IMG/VR virus record: IMGVR_UViG_3300049048_000097
Location: 1-44,695 of that record
Reading direction: 5' to 3' (one strand)
Length of the DNA stretch: 44,695 nt
Source of the DNA: a virus
Below the pieces are notes generated by a model, which saw only the letters and a list, made by a program, of their open reading frames with translations, did no database searches and was not told where the DNA came from. Both the position numbers and the translations under genes were made by a program. Each line of letters opens with the position of its first letter. The stretch's first letter is position 1. This document shows positions 12,873-20,738 of this stretch, one piece after another.

Positions 12873-13806
12873 TGCAGAAGCGTTAGTAGTCAAAAAAGAC
12901 GAATTTAAAAACCAATTAGCTCAGGTTCAAGAAGATATTAAACAAGCTCTACCAGCCTTAGTTGATAAAGAACGATATATAAGAGTAATACTTACAGCAG
13001 TAAATACTAATCCAACTCTACTTACCTGTACTCCGGCTTCACTTTTTGCAGGAATATTAGACTCAGCAAAATTAGGTTTAGAGTTTAACACTCCACTAGG
13101 TTTAGCGTACCTAATCCCATACGGAGGCAAGGCTCAATTCCAAATTGGTTATAAAGGTCTATTAACTCTAGCTCGAAGATCAGGTCAAATAGCAAAGATT
13201 GACGCTGATGTAGTGTATGAGAAGGATCACTTCAAATATGTTAAAGGTCTACATACTATCTTTGAACACGAACCTTATATCCCTCATGACGGAGAAGAAG
13301 GACGAGGAAAAATTAGACTTGCCTATGCGTTTGCTATCTTAACCTCAGGCGAAGAGGTAATCACTATACTTCCTGTAGAAGAAATTAATAAGAGAAAGAA
13401 TGCAAACCAAGCTGTTAAGAAAGGATTTAAAAGTGCTTGGGATGATTGGTATGACGAAATGGCTCTTAAAAGTGCTTTGAAAAAACTATCTAAGCTTATT
13501 CCTCAATCCGTAGAGTTAGCACGTGCTATAGAGCTAGATAACAAGGCAGAAAGTGGCAAGGTTCGAGAGGTCAACTTCGAAGCAATGCTATCCCCTAAAA
13601 AACAAGAAGGTCCTGGCATTGAATCACTTCTTGATGATTCACAAATTATAGAGACTGAAGATATTGCAGATGAGTCAGAAGAGGTTGTTAAAAACAAATC
13701 TGATGCTGCTGTAAATCACGTCAATGAATTGATTGATAAACAATCATATAAGGACGATTCAGAAGAAGTTGATATGTTTGATAAGGCGTTAGGAGATACA
13801 AAGTAA
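12847..13806 (+). CDS. recT: RecT-family single-strand annealing protein
   Basis: 319 residues. The central block is typical of RecT: LTCTPASLFAGILDSAKLGL, then GLAYLIPYGGKAQFQIGYKG, then LARRSGQ, an EKDHF strand, and a DWYDEMALKSALKKLSK helix. RecT binds the single strand made by the YqaJ exonuclease and anneals it to a homologous strand. The C-terminal 60 residues are acidic and flexible. The ATG at 12847 has no Shine-Dalgarno sequence. It is in one operon with the exonuclease and the downstream ParA. Confidence 0.93.
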   Translation: MAQQQPIYNAEALVVKKDEFKNQLAQVQEDIKQALPALVDKERYIRVILTAVNTNPTLLTCTPASLFAGILDSAKLGLEFNTPLGLAYLIPYGGKAQFQIGYKGLLTLARRSGQIAKIDADVVYEKDHFKYVKGLHTIFEHEPYIPHDGEEGRGKIRLAYAFAILTSGEEVITILPVEEINKRKNANQAVKKGFKSAWDDWYDEMALKSALKKLSKLIPQSVELARAIELDNKAESGKVREVNFEAMLSPKKQEGPGIESLLDDSQIIETEDIADESEEVVKNKSDAAVNHVNELIDKQSYKDDSEEVDMFDKALGDTK

Positions 13807-13807
13807 T

Positions 13808-14077
13808 ATGGCTCACAAATTACAAAAGGTATACATCCCAGATGAGGTATATCTTACAGAAAAAAAACAGACATTAATCAAGGTAAAGATTGATAAAAAG
13901 ATTTACGAAGTAGATATTACATCTATCGTAAGAGAAATAGCTCAGATTAATGCAGATGAAGCTTATAAGTATGGTTATTTAAAGGCGAAATATGAGCTAG
14001 ATAAACAAGCTAGAGACAAAGAAAAAGCCAATAAGAGTAAGATAATAACGAAAAAAGACAAATTTATTGTAGTATAG
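13808..14077 (+). CDS. Hypothetical protein (89 aa)
   Basis: 89 residues starting one base after the RecT stop. The N-terminal half is beta-like (KVKIDKKIYEVDI), and the C-terminal half is a very lysine-rich helix ending KSKIITKKDKFIVV. It is probably a nucleic-acid-linked accessory (inference from charge and position). Confidence 0.55.
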   Translation: MAHKLQKVYIPDEVYLTEKKQTLIKVKIDKKIYEVDITSIVREIAQINADEAYKYGYLKAKYELDKQARDKEKANKSKIITKKDKFIVV

Positions 14078-14105
14078 ATTAAATAAATATGTTACAAAGG
14101 AATAT

Positions 14106-14249
14106 ATGTACCTTGATGATTGGGATCTTGATGAGACAGAAGAGGCCGCAGTAATCGAAGTATTGATTAGTATGGGTGATGAACAAAGTATATTCCTTGA
14201 AAGTAACTTAACGGTATTTATACCATGGCCTTATGAAAATGGTGAATAG
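14106..14249 (+). CDS. Small acidic protein (47 aa)
   Basis: 47 residues, MYLDDWDLDETEEAAVIEVL at its start, with a strong excess of aspartate and glutamate. It lies between the RecT operon genes and ParA, 15 bases before the latter. It is too short for family assignment. A DNA-mimic or partner-binding role is speculation. Confidence 0.5.
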   Translation: MYLDDWDLDETEEAAVIEVLISMGDEQSIFLESNLTVFIPWPYENGE

Positions 14250-14264
14250 TGGTGATTAACGATC

Positions 14265-15035
14265 ATGATAATAACTTTTAACAATCAAAAAGGAGGGGTA
14301 GGTAAAACAACAACAACCCTAGCCCTCGCCTCAATATTAGTTAATAAAGGACTTAAGGTACTAGTAATAGACTTAGATCCTCAATGTAACGCAACAAGAA
14401 CATTAACTTCAGAAGATATTCCTAGGGAAGATACCGTTTACACAACTATAATGGATGACCAATTACTTCCCATTTGTACGACCGATAATGAAAGACTAGA
14501 TTTTGTAGCAGCTCATAAAGATTTGAGTTTAGTAGTAGGAACCCCAGATCTAGCAAATAAAAACAAAGAAGAACTGATAGAAGGAAATCTATCAAAACAT
14601 TTACAAAAAGAGTTAAGTTATTATGATCACGTCTTGATTGATTGTCCGACATTTCAAGGTCCCCTAACATTATCAGCATTTATTGCAGCTGATAGGGTTA
14701 TGGTAGTGACAACAAGTGGGATGTACGAATTTGATGGGATTGATCAAATATATCAGGATGTGTTCAAGGTTAAATTAAGTTTGAATCCTCGATTAGATAT
14801 TTTAGGTTATTTAATTACAATGTATGATGAACGAACTCGAAGTTCTAAGATTACAAAACGAATGTTGGAAAATGATGAGACCTATTCTAAGAAATTATTT
14901 AAGACTATTATTCCTATTGATGCAGAGGTAGTACAAGCACAGCTAAAGAGACAAAATGTTGTGCAATATAATAAAAATTCTAGAGCCTCACGTGCTTATG
15001 AAACTCTAGTTAAAGAAATTTTTACGGTAGAGTAG
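14265..15035 (+). CDS. parA: ParA/Soj-type partition ATPase
   Basis: 256 residues. The deviant Walker A KGGVGKTTT starts at residue 9, VIDLDPQCNATR follows near 34-45, and Walker B-like VLIDCPT lies near 123. Full length for a Soj/ParA protein without an N-terminal DNA-binding domain. ParA ATPases move DNA over the nucleoid with a ParB-type partner at a centromere; no ParB is seen here. The last 14 bases overlap the convergent tailspike gene. With the iteron origin, it suggests stable plasmid-like maintenance (inference). Confidence 0.9.
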   Translation: MIITFNNQKGGVGKTTTTLALASILVNKGLKVLVIDLDPQCNATRTLTSEDIPREDTVYTTIMDDQLLPICTTDNERLDFVAAHKDLSLVVGTPDLANKNKEELIEGNLSKHLQKELSYYDHVLIDCPTFQGPLTLSAFIAADRVMVVTTSGMYEFDGIDQIYQDVFKVKLSLNPRLDILGYLITMYDERTRSSKITKRMLENDETYSKKLFKTIIPIDAEVVQAQLKRQNVVQYNKNSRASRAYETLVKEIFTVE

Positions 15036-17049
15036 AGATAATCTTCCACGTACCTGGAGTGCCAGCTGTTGTGCACATCCATCCATACGGCTGGCCAGTT
15101 AGTGGAGACCAGTTAATAACAACATCTCCTGCTTGCCATGTTCCTGTAGTCGGAATGCCAGCACCTAGCGTTACAATTCTTGATAGCACATGTGTTTGAT
15201 CAGAATAGTTCTGATACATGATACGTCTAGCTTCAGTGGCTGCAGCAGTTGTTATACATCCAATCAGATGATTATTAGTTGCCATATGACCTGCATTTGT
15301 AACACGCAATCCAACCTTTTGGCCAAGTGCAATATCAACCCAAAGATTGTTGTCGTTTGCCATACCACTTCCTGTACCTACTTGCTGAATACCCTCAATT
15401 GAAAACCCAATAATATGGTTATCGTTAGATTTATAAGAAACCTCTGAGCTCCATCTAATACCAACCTCACCACCTCTAATTGTAGAGTCATGGATTTTAA
15501 CGAACTTAATTGGAGATGAAGGAGATGTTGGAGAGTAGTAACCGTATTTATTAGCCCTAGAGTTCATCTTAATATCTAAGCCATCAACATTCTCTCCTAC
15601 ATATATAGATGTCTGAACATTTTGAGTATGTAAGTTATTGATTGTAGTATCTGTAGCATTAAGTACATAAACTCCTGATGCTGTTAAATACGAGCTGTTA
15701 GTAGCTACAACATTCTTGACTCTATGATCAGTAATAATCGTATTTTCTGCACGATTAACGATGAAACCTTGTGTAGAAAGATCTGCAAATTGTTGTACAC
15801 CATCCACGTAGTTACCAATAAAGGTATTATTTTTTGCAACTCGATCTGGATATACTGGTTCTCCTACAATCTGTACTGTACCCTGACTTCTAAACCCAGC
15901 AATATTAGCATTACCGTTACCAGGATTTAAGTTATATACCTTATTAGCAATGAAAGTATTATCAGAACCACCCTTATCAGCTTCATATCCAGAGTTTGCC
16001 AGTGCATCATATGAAGTATTACCCATTACTAAGTTACCAATGGTAGCTGGACCAGCAAGCTCACAGACATTCCACTCAAATCCGTATGACTCATTGAATA
16101 AGATTAAGTTATCTCTTGTGAAAGATACAAATGCTTCTGGTGCTTGATTGAGGGTCCAGTTAGTGTATAAACGAGTACTGAATCCACACTGTCCATTAGG
16201 ATCTCTTAACTTATTAAACGCAAATACGTTGCCATAAGAATCAGCCGAACCTTCTGTTGTATTAATAGAAAGAGCATTTCCGTCATGTTGTGTGTTAGGG
16301 ATAGTACGACCAATATCACTTATATCACAGTACATTACCTTACAATCATGTGAGTTGTTATTGGCTATACCTCCACAAGTAGTAGTAGTACTTTTTGTCG
16401 AGACCCTACCATCAACTTTTAGGTTAATAATTTCTACATTATTAGTATTATTAATGTTTAATATTGAAAAACCATTTGCTGTACCAGTTACCGCAAATGT
16501 GGCATCCGATCCGGCAAGAATACGTACAGGATAATTAATACCAAGTGCAGCGTTAACTTTGTATAAACCTGAAGGAATATAAAGAGTAGCGTCTTTAGTA
16601 TAGGCTTCAGCAACAGCATCTGCAAAGACAAGGTCTATAGCGGTAGTGAAGTCATCCTTTGCACCGTAGTGTACAAAGTTAATAAATTTATCATCACGTA
16701 GGGCTCTAGCATCTAGTGCTGCAGCTAGATCAATCTGGCTGGCTAATGTTCCACCAATATCACCCCAAGCCCCGCCAGAACCTTTTTGAGCCACAACATC
16801 CCAATATAGGGCCTGTGATGCTCCTACACCGGCCTCATTAGAAGCCGCTGAGGTATGAGTCTGGATACAGATATAAGAGCTGCCATTATTGCTTACAACG
16901 TCATCAACAATATATTCTGTTGCATTAACCCATTGACCTTGCCAGTGAGCCGTTCCTCCTGGATTACCCTTGGGACCTCTAGCGCCAGCGTTATAGCTGG
17001 CAATCTTCATATGTATTACTTGCTGTCTTGTTTGTGTACGAACGGCCAT
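15022..17049 (-). CDS. Tailspike / receptor-binding protein with beta-helix
   Basis: 675 residues. The N-terminus has a short collagen-like turn (ARGPKGNPGG) and a tryptophan-rich carbohydrate-binding-like segment (HWQGQWVNATEYIVDDVV). From about residue 120 a pectate-lyase-3-type right-handed beta-helix begins (FVHYGAKDD, then LYIPSGLYKV) and runs for some 450 residues with many Asn-rich rungs. A small C-terminal tip ends GWMCTTAGTPGTWKII. It probably binds, and may cut, a host surface polysaccharide. It is the last gene of the late operon and converges on parA. Confidence 0.85.
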   Translation of the reverse strand: MAVRTQTRQQVIHMKIASYNAGARGPKGNPGGTAHWQGQWVNATEYIVDDVVSNNGSSYICIQTHTSAASNEAGVGASQALYWDVVAQKGSGGAWGDIGGTLASQIDLAAALDARALRDDKFINFVHYGAKDDFTTAIDLVFADAVAEAYTKDATLYIPSGLYKVNAALGINYPVRILAGSDATFAVTGTANGFSILNINNTNNVEIINLKVDGRVSTKSTTTTCGGIANNNSHDCKVMYCDISDIGRTIPNTQHDGNALSINTTEGSADSYGNVFAFNKLRDPNGQCGFSTRLYTNWTLNQAPEAFVSFTRDNLILFNESYGFEWNVCELAGPATIGNLVMGNTSYDALANSGYEADKGGSDNTFIANKVYNLNPGNGNANIAGFRSQGTVQIVGEPVYPDRVAKNNTFIGNYVDGVQQFADLSTQGFIVNRAENTIITDHRVKNVVATNSSYLTASGVYVLNATDTTINNLHTQNVQTSIYVGENVDGLDIKMNSRANKYGYYSPTSPSSPIKFVKIHDSTIRGGEVGIRWSSEVSYKSNDNHIIGFSIEGIQQVGTGSGMANDNNLWVDIALGQKVGLRVTNAGHMATNNHLIGCITTAAATEARRIMYQNYSDQTHVLSRIVTLGAGIPTTGTWQAGDVVINWSPLTGQPYGWMCTTAGTPGTWKIISTLP

Positions 17050-17050
17050 T

Positions 17051-17590
17051 TTAGTTCTTAATTATGAAAAGGAAAGAATCAGTTTTAGTCACGGTTCCTG
17101 CAGGAGTAGTGATTACAATCTTACCACTATAAGAACCTAGTTCATTATTAGTATGATCTTCTTTTGTTAAAGGAAACTCTGCACGAGATAGAATAGGATC
17201 GGCAATTTCCGCATTAATATTAATAATAGCGAGAGAGTCAACCTGATTTTTATTTTTTTTAATAATCATATTAACTATAGCACCAGTTAAGTCTACTAGA
17301 TTTGATGAAGTAAACGAGGTAAAGGTAATAGAACTATCACCCGCACCCGTAATACGTGTTAACGTTCCAGAGGATGTAGTTGGATCCTCATTTGAGTTCG
17401 ATGAAGTATAAATTGTAGAGCCGCTAATAGAGGAGATTGTATATATAGTACCGTTATTTTTATACCTATCTCCAACGGCTGGAAGTGTTACCATGCCACT
17501 AGTTACAAAAGCTACTTGCTTGTTTTCACTTTCAAATACCATTGGAATGGGATTATCTGTATTTTGGATTACTTCTATACGCGAACTCAT
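17051..17590 (-). CDS. Virion-associated protein, BppU-like domain
   Basis: 179 residues. The C-terminal half (DLTGAIVNMIIKKNKN, then ELGSYSGKIVITTPAGTVTK) has the repeated pattern of the N-terminal domain of baseplate or tail-fibre attachment proteins (BppU type). The middle is serine and threonine rich. It directly precedes the tailspike, so it may be its connector to the tail. Confidence 0.5.
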   Translation of the reverse strand: MSSRIEVIQNTDNPIPMVFESENKQVAFVTSGMVTLPAVGDRYKNNGTIYTISSISGSTIYTSSNSNEDPTTSSGTLTRITGAGDSSITFTSFTSSNLVDLTGAIVNMIIKKNKNQVDSLAIININAEIADPILSRAEFPLTKEDHTNNELGSYSGKIVITTPAGTVTKTDSFLFIIKN

Positions 17591-17652
17591 GGTTATTGCT
17601 TATAACAATTTAGATTAAATTCTCATAAGAGTAAAGAATGTGATAGACTAGG

Positions 17653-17765
17653 GTGTTCAATTGAAACGGAACACAAAAGAGTTACAATTCTGTCGGGGCA
17701 AACACGGTAGGCATTTGTAGCTCTTTTGCCTTATCAAAATGAAACAAGACCCTTGCGGATCTTGT
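17653..17765 (-). other. Three adjacent stem-loops between endopeptidase and tail genes
   Basis: GTGTTC (17653-17658) pairs with GAACAC (17669-17674). AAAGAGTTACAA (17676-17687) pairs with TTGTAGCTCTTT (17715-17726), 12 bp with one wobble. ACAAGA (17744-17749) pairs with TCTTGT (17760-17765). No gene lies in the 224-base gap. They could form an RNA processing or attenuation site, or a small RNA, in the late operon. Confidence 0.5.
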
Positions 17766-17814
17766 AACATTCACTGATAGGAAACTGAAAAACCTACAAG
17801 TAGATTATTATATA

Positions 17815-19164
17815 CTAAACACTTTCTTCTTCAACTTTTTCTTTTATAGCTTCTAAAGCATCCTGTCTATTTCCATAAGGATCGTATTCTGGGTTAAACA
17901 AATGTACTACATGTAAGAAAATTTTATTCTTAGAACTTTTATCTCTCAAATGAGCTACAAGTGTTGGCTGTACAATAAGGTAGATTGGAAGTAGTGCAGG
18001 CAAGTATTGTTTGATAAATTGCTCTGGTCCATGTCCGGTCAAATATCCAATACTCGCTAGAATAAAAGTACTGATTGTACCAGCTAAGAAGTTAGTCGCA
18101 TTATATGTAAACTTTTTACCAAATCTAGCTTCAAGCTTTTTCCAGATATACATTCTCTTAGATGGGTAGTCTGCAGGTTTGATATCACCTGTAAGTGCTT
18201 TACCTCTCCAAGATTCGTTTTCTGTTCGAAGATCGTCACGTTCTTTTATTATAGAATCCACTTTGATATTAAGGTTATCTAATTGTGTTTTGTAAAAGTC
18301 ACGATCAGCTTTAGTTTCAATATATAATGTATTCAATGCATCATATTTTTGAGATTCAATTTTTAACTGTTTTTTAGTATCATCTTTATGTTTTTTGAAA
18401 TCGATCTCAAGCGTATCATGTTTTTCTTGTAGAGCCGTTAAATTAATTGTTAATACTCTATTTTCTTTTGTTAATCTTTCTATTTCCACGGGATTTTCTT
18501 TCGGTATTTCTATTTGCGCTTCTCTTATTCTAACCTTATCAATATTGGCTCTCCATCCAGTTGGACTAGGCGTTTCAGGATTTAATCGGTTAAACTTATC
18601 CTGATTTTCTTGCCATGTTCCAGACCAGATACCAGCATCGATAATTTCTTGAATAATTTGAGAACGCCACCCACCATTTCGAACTAGATAAAAATCACCT
18701 TCGATACGGGGAGCTTGCACAGGAGGGGGAGCAGTAACTTGGGATTTTGCATAATCCTTAAAATCCATGAAAGGGATAGGGTCTACATGCGCGGCACCAG
18801 TCCAGTAGGCAAAGTGTAAGTGTGGACCTGTTGAAGAACCTGATTTACCTACGGTAGCTATTACAGTACTACGATCTACATTTTGACCAACCTTAACAAG
18901 CATTTGATCACAATGAGCATATACAGTGATAGTACCATCATTATGCCTGATTTTAACAACATTACCACCAGCCCCACCATTACTAGCAAACTCCAATAAC
19001 ATGACTCGACCAGGAGCCGCAGGATAAATGGGGGTTCCTAACGGTGGTGCAATATCAATAGCATCATGAAAATCATTTACTAGTTTACCGTTTATATAGT
19101 AGGAACGTTTGCCATAGCCACTTGTAAATGGGTATTCACGATCGAATGGATATCCTAATTTCAT
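17815..19164 (-). CDS. M23 endopeptidase fused to coiled coil and membrane domain
   Basis: 449 residues. Residues 1-125 are an M23 (LytM-type) zinc peptidase: H33-D37 in FHDAID and HLHF with H115/H117. It would cut peptide cross-links in peptidoglycan. A proline-rich linker and a small domain follow (about 150-215), then a charged coiled coil (about 215-325). A hydrophobic region at about 355-400 (FLAGTISTFILASIGYLTG, then a second span) and a short C-terminal tail complete it. Peptidase, coiled coil and membrane spans in one chain are unusual: it may be a membrane-anchored lysin or an endolysin-holin fusion. It is coupled by ATGA to the 30-residue peptide upstream. Confidence 0.82.
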   Translation of the reverse strand: MKLGYPFDREYPFTSGYGKRSYYINGKLVNDFHDAIDIAPPLGTPIYPAAPGRVMLLEFASNGGAGGNVVKIRHNDGTITVYAHCDQMLVKVGQNVDRSTVIATVGKSGSSTGPHLHFAYWTGAAHVDPIPFMDFKDYAKSQVTAPPPVQAPRIEGDFYLVRNGGWRSQIIQEIIDAGIWSGTWQENQDKFNRLNPETPSPTGWRANIDKVRIREAQIEIPKENPVEIERLTKENRVLTINLTALQEKHDTLEIDFKKHKDDTKKQLKIESQKYDALNTLYIETKADRDFYKTQLDNLNIKVDSIIKERDDLRTENESWRGKALTGDIKPADYPSKRMYIWKKLEARFGKKFTYNATNFLAGTISTFILASIGYLTGHGPEQFIKQYLPALLPIYLIVQPTLVAHLRDKSSKNKIFLHVVHLFNPEYDPYGNRQDALEAIKEKVEEESV

Positions 19165-19253
19165 TGTTTTCTATATCTAATATACATAAATCCCACAATA
19201 AGTAAAAGTACAATGAACGCATCACTACTCACACATTGTATTAATCCGTTCAT
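19161..19253 (-). CDS. 30-residue membrane peptide, holin candidate
   Basis: A 30-residue frame with one hydrophobic span (DAFIVLLLIVGFMYI) and a basic tail (RYRKQ). Its ATG overlaps the previous stop, and its TGA overlaps the M23 start, both as ATGA. It is thus translationally coupled on both sides. Size, topology and position next to a peptidoglycan peptidase suggest a minimal holin or lysis peptide (inference). Confidence 0.55.
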   Translation of the reverse strand: MNGLIQCVSSDAFIVLLLIVGFMYIRYRKQ

Positions 19254-19615
19254 TTTTTAACTACTTTTTTAACACCAGCATTTGTACCTCTTTTAACTGA
19301 TATAAATTCCTCGCCACTATCCCCTGCATCAGAAGTTGTTTCATCATCAATATCATCTTCGTCGCCGAGTAGAGAAGATACTGTATCTATAACCTCATTA
19401 TCTTCTTCAACCACTTTGACCTCTTCTACAATTACTTCTTCTGTATCATATTCAGGTGCGGGCTCAAGGAAAGGAAAAATTCTTTTAAAATGATTATACT
19501 GTTTTGGAGTCAAAGGCGGGCTCACCTGACCAGCCTGTATGGTAATTATTTCTACCAAACTATCGTTTTGAAAAGTTTGTGGTAAATCTACTGTTGTATT
19601 ATTAATTAATCTCAT
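19250..19615 (-). CDS. Small late protein with acidic tail (121 aa)
   Basis: 121 residues. The N-terminal 50 (INNTTVDLPQTF, then HFKRIFPFLE) resemble those of the 29586-29831 product (INTSNTDLPID, then HFKKIFPDL). A long, very acidic tail follows (about 60-105), and the end is basic (KKVVKK). The pair are likely paralogues. A virion assembly chaperone or minor structural role is inferred from position. Confidence 0.6.
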   Translation of the reverse strand: MRLINNTTVDLPQTFQNDSLVEIITIQAGQVSPPLTPKQYNHFKRIFPFLEPAPEYDTEEVIVEEVKVVEEDNEVIDTVSSLLGDEDDIDDETTSDAGDSGEEFISVKRGTNAGVKKVVKK

Positions 19616-19655
19616 AACATATAGTTATAGAAAATATATCTTTTATTGTAAAGTT

Positions 19656-20429
19656 TTAAAGGCCGTATTTTGTACGTAAGTACGTGTCAACAGACTGACG
19701 TTCCGTGGTGCTTAAAGCTTTTTCGTAATGTATAAACTCTGCAATCTCTACATTGCCATATTGTTGAGTTCCATCAAATGATCCTAACCAACCAGTAGCA
19801 CCGTTAGAACCGAGTGTTGTTGCTATATTAGTTGCTATAGCTGTTCCATTTACGTAAAGATCTGCAGTTTCTACAGCGGCTACAGTTTTCCATACAATTG
19901 TTACGTATACAAATGCTGTATTTATAAGAGAGTAGGTACCAATCGCGACTGAAGAGGTATTACCTTTAGAGTAGGTCATCAAATTAGAATTAAGCGGTTT
20001 ACTCAAATACGTTCTAGAACCAGCATTATTTCTATAAGCGTAGTTAACGGCGGCGACATTAGTGGTCCAATTACCAACGACCATACAAACAGTACCGTTA
20101 GCGGCCACTTGGGTATAGGTCATGGTCAGAGAATCATCAGTACCATCAAATTTAACTGTAGGTTTTCCATTGATTCTGTTAGTACGGTAAAGGGGTTGCT
20201 TAGATCCAGTTGCTTGTATTGCAGCAACTCCATTGCCAGACGATTCAGTCCATGAAGAAACAGCATTGGTATCACTGAGACTTAAAGCATCCGCCTTGAG
20301 CCATTGTTTTAAATTGCTTATTTGATTGGGGGTAACATTAGCACGGTATAACCGTACACTTGGACCATTACCTATAACTAGTTTACGTCCATTAACGATA
20401 TTTTTAACCCTGACATTGATCTTATTCAT
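19656..20429 (-). CDS. LamG/concanavalin-like virion protein
   Basis: 257 residues. After a short N-terminus, residues about 35-255 follow the LamG-like jelly-roll pattern: LKQWLKADALSLSD, then VSSWTESSGNG, then KPTVKFDGTDDSL, and a closing IAEFIHYEKALS strand. Such domains bind carbohydrate and are common in phage tail decorations. Its stop overlaps the upstream gene's neighbour frame at 20429. It is probably an exposed accessory tail protein. Confidence 0.7.
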   Translation of the reverse strand: MNKINVRVKNIVNGRKLVIGNGPSVRLYRANVTPNQISNLKQWLKADALSLSDTNAVSSWTESSGNGVAAIQATGSKQPLYRTNRINGKPTVKFDGTDDSLTMTYTQVAANGTVCMVVGNWTTNVAAVNYAYRNNAGSRTYLSKPLNSNLMTYSKGNTSSVAIGTYSLINTAFVYVTIVWKTVAAVETADLYVNGTAIATNIATTLGSNGATGWLGSFDGTQQYGNVEIAEFIHYEKALSTTERQSVDTYLRTKYGL

Positions 20430-20725
20430 TACATAATAATAAACCTACAGCTCGAGTTATCTGCGGTTTCAGCGATAACTCGTACTCCATCTAAGGTGTC
20501 TGTTGTAAATTCAAATGTTCCACCACCTGAAGCTACTTGAATACCAGTGGTTGTGGCTGCAGCTTTGCCATTATCAACGTAAATATTATTAGAACCTAAA
20601 TTTTGAATGATGCAACGCACCTCGCCGCGGCCCTTACGTGCGCTGTTTGCAATAGTACGATCACCCGCGCTAAGCAAATCGAGCACTTTACTAGAAGCTA
20701 CTGTACTTATTGTTGTTAATAACAT
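20429..20725 (-). CDS. Small virion protein (98 aa)
   Basis: 98 residues, mainly beta with glycine and threonine rich loops (VASGGGTFEF). Shares one base with the start of the LamG-like gene. It probably decorates the particle together with it. The family is not recognised. Confidence 0.55.
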   Translation of the reverse strand: MLLTTISTVASSKVLDLLSAGDRTIANSARKGRGEVRCIIQNLGSNNIYVDNGKAAATTTGIQVASGGGTFEFTTDTLDGVRVIAETADNSSCRFIIM

Positions 20726-20738
20726 AGATTAATATAAA

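Noticed and set aside
14265-15035. Integrase or site-specific recombinase anywhere in the window
   Set aside because: No product with tyrosine or serine recombinase motifs was found on either strand.
15190-16534. Plus-strand frames opposite the tailspike
   Set aside because: They are shadows of a strongly supported beta-helix protein.
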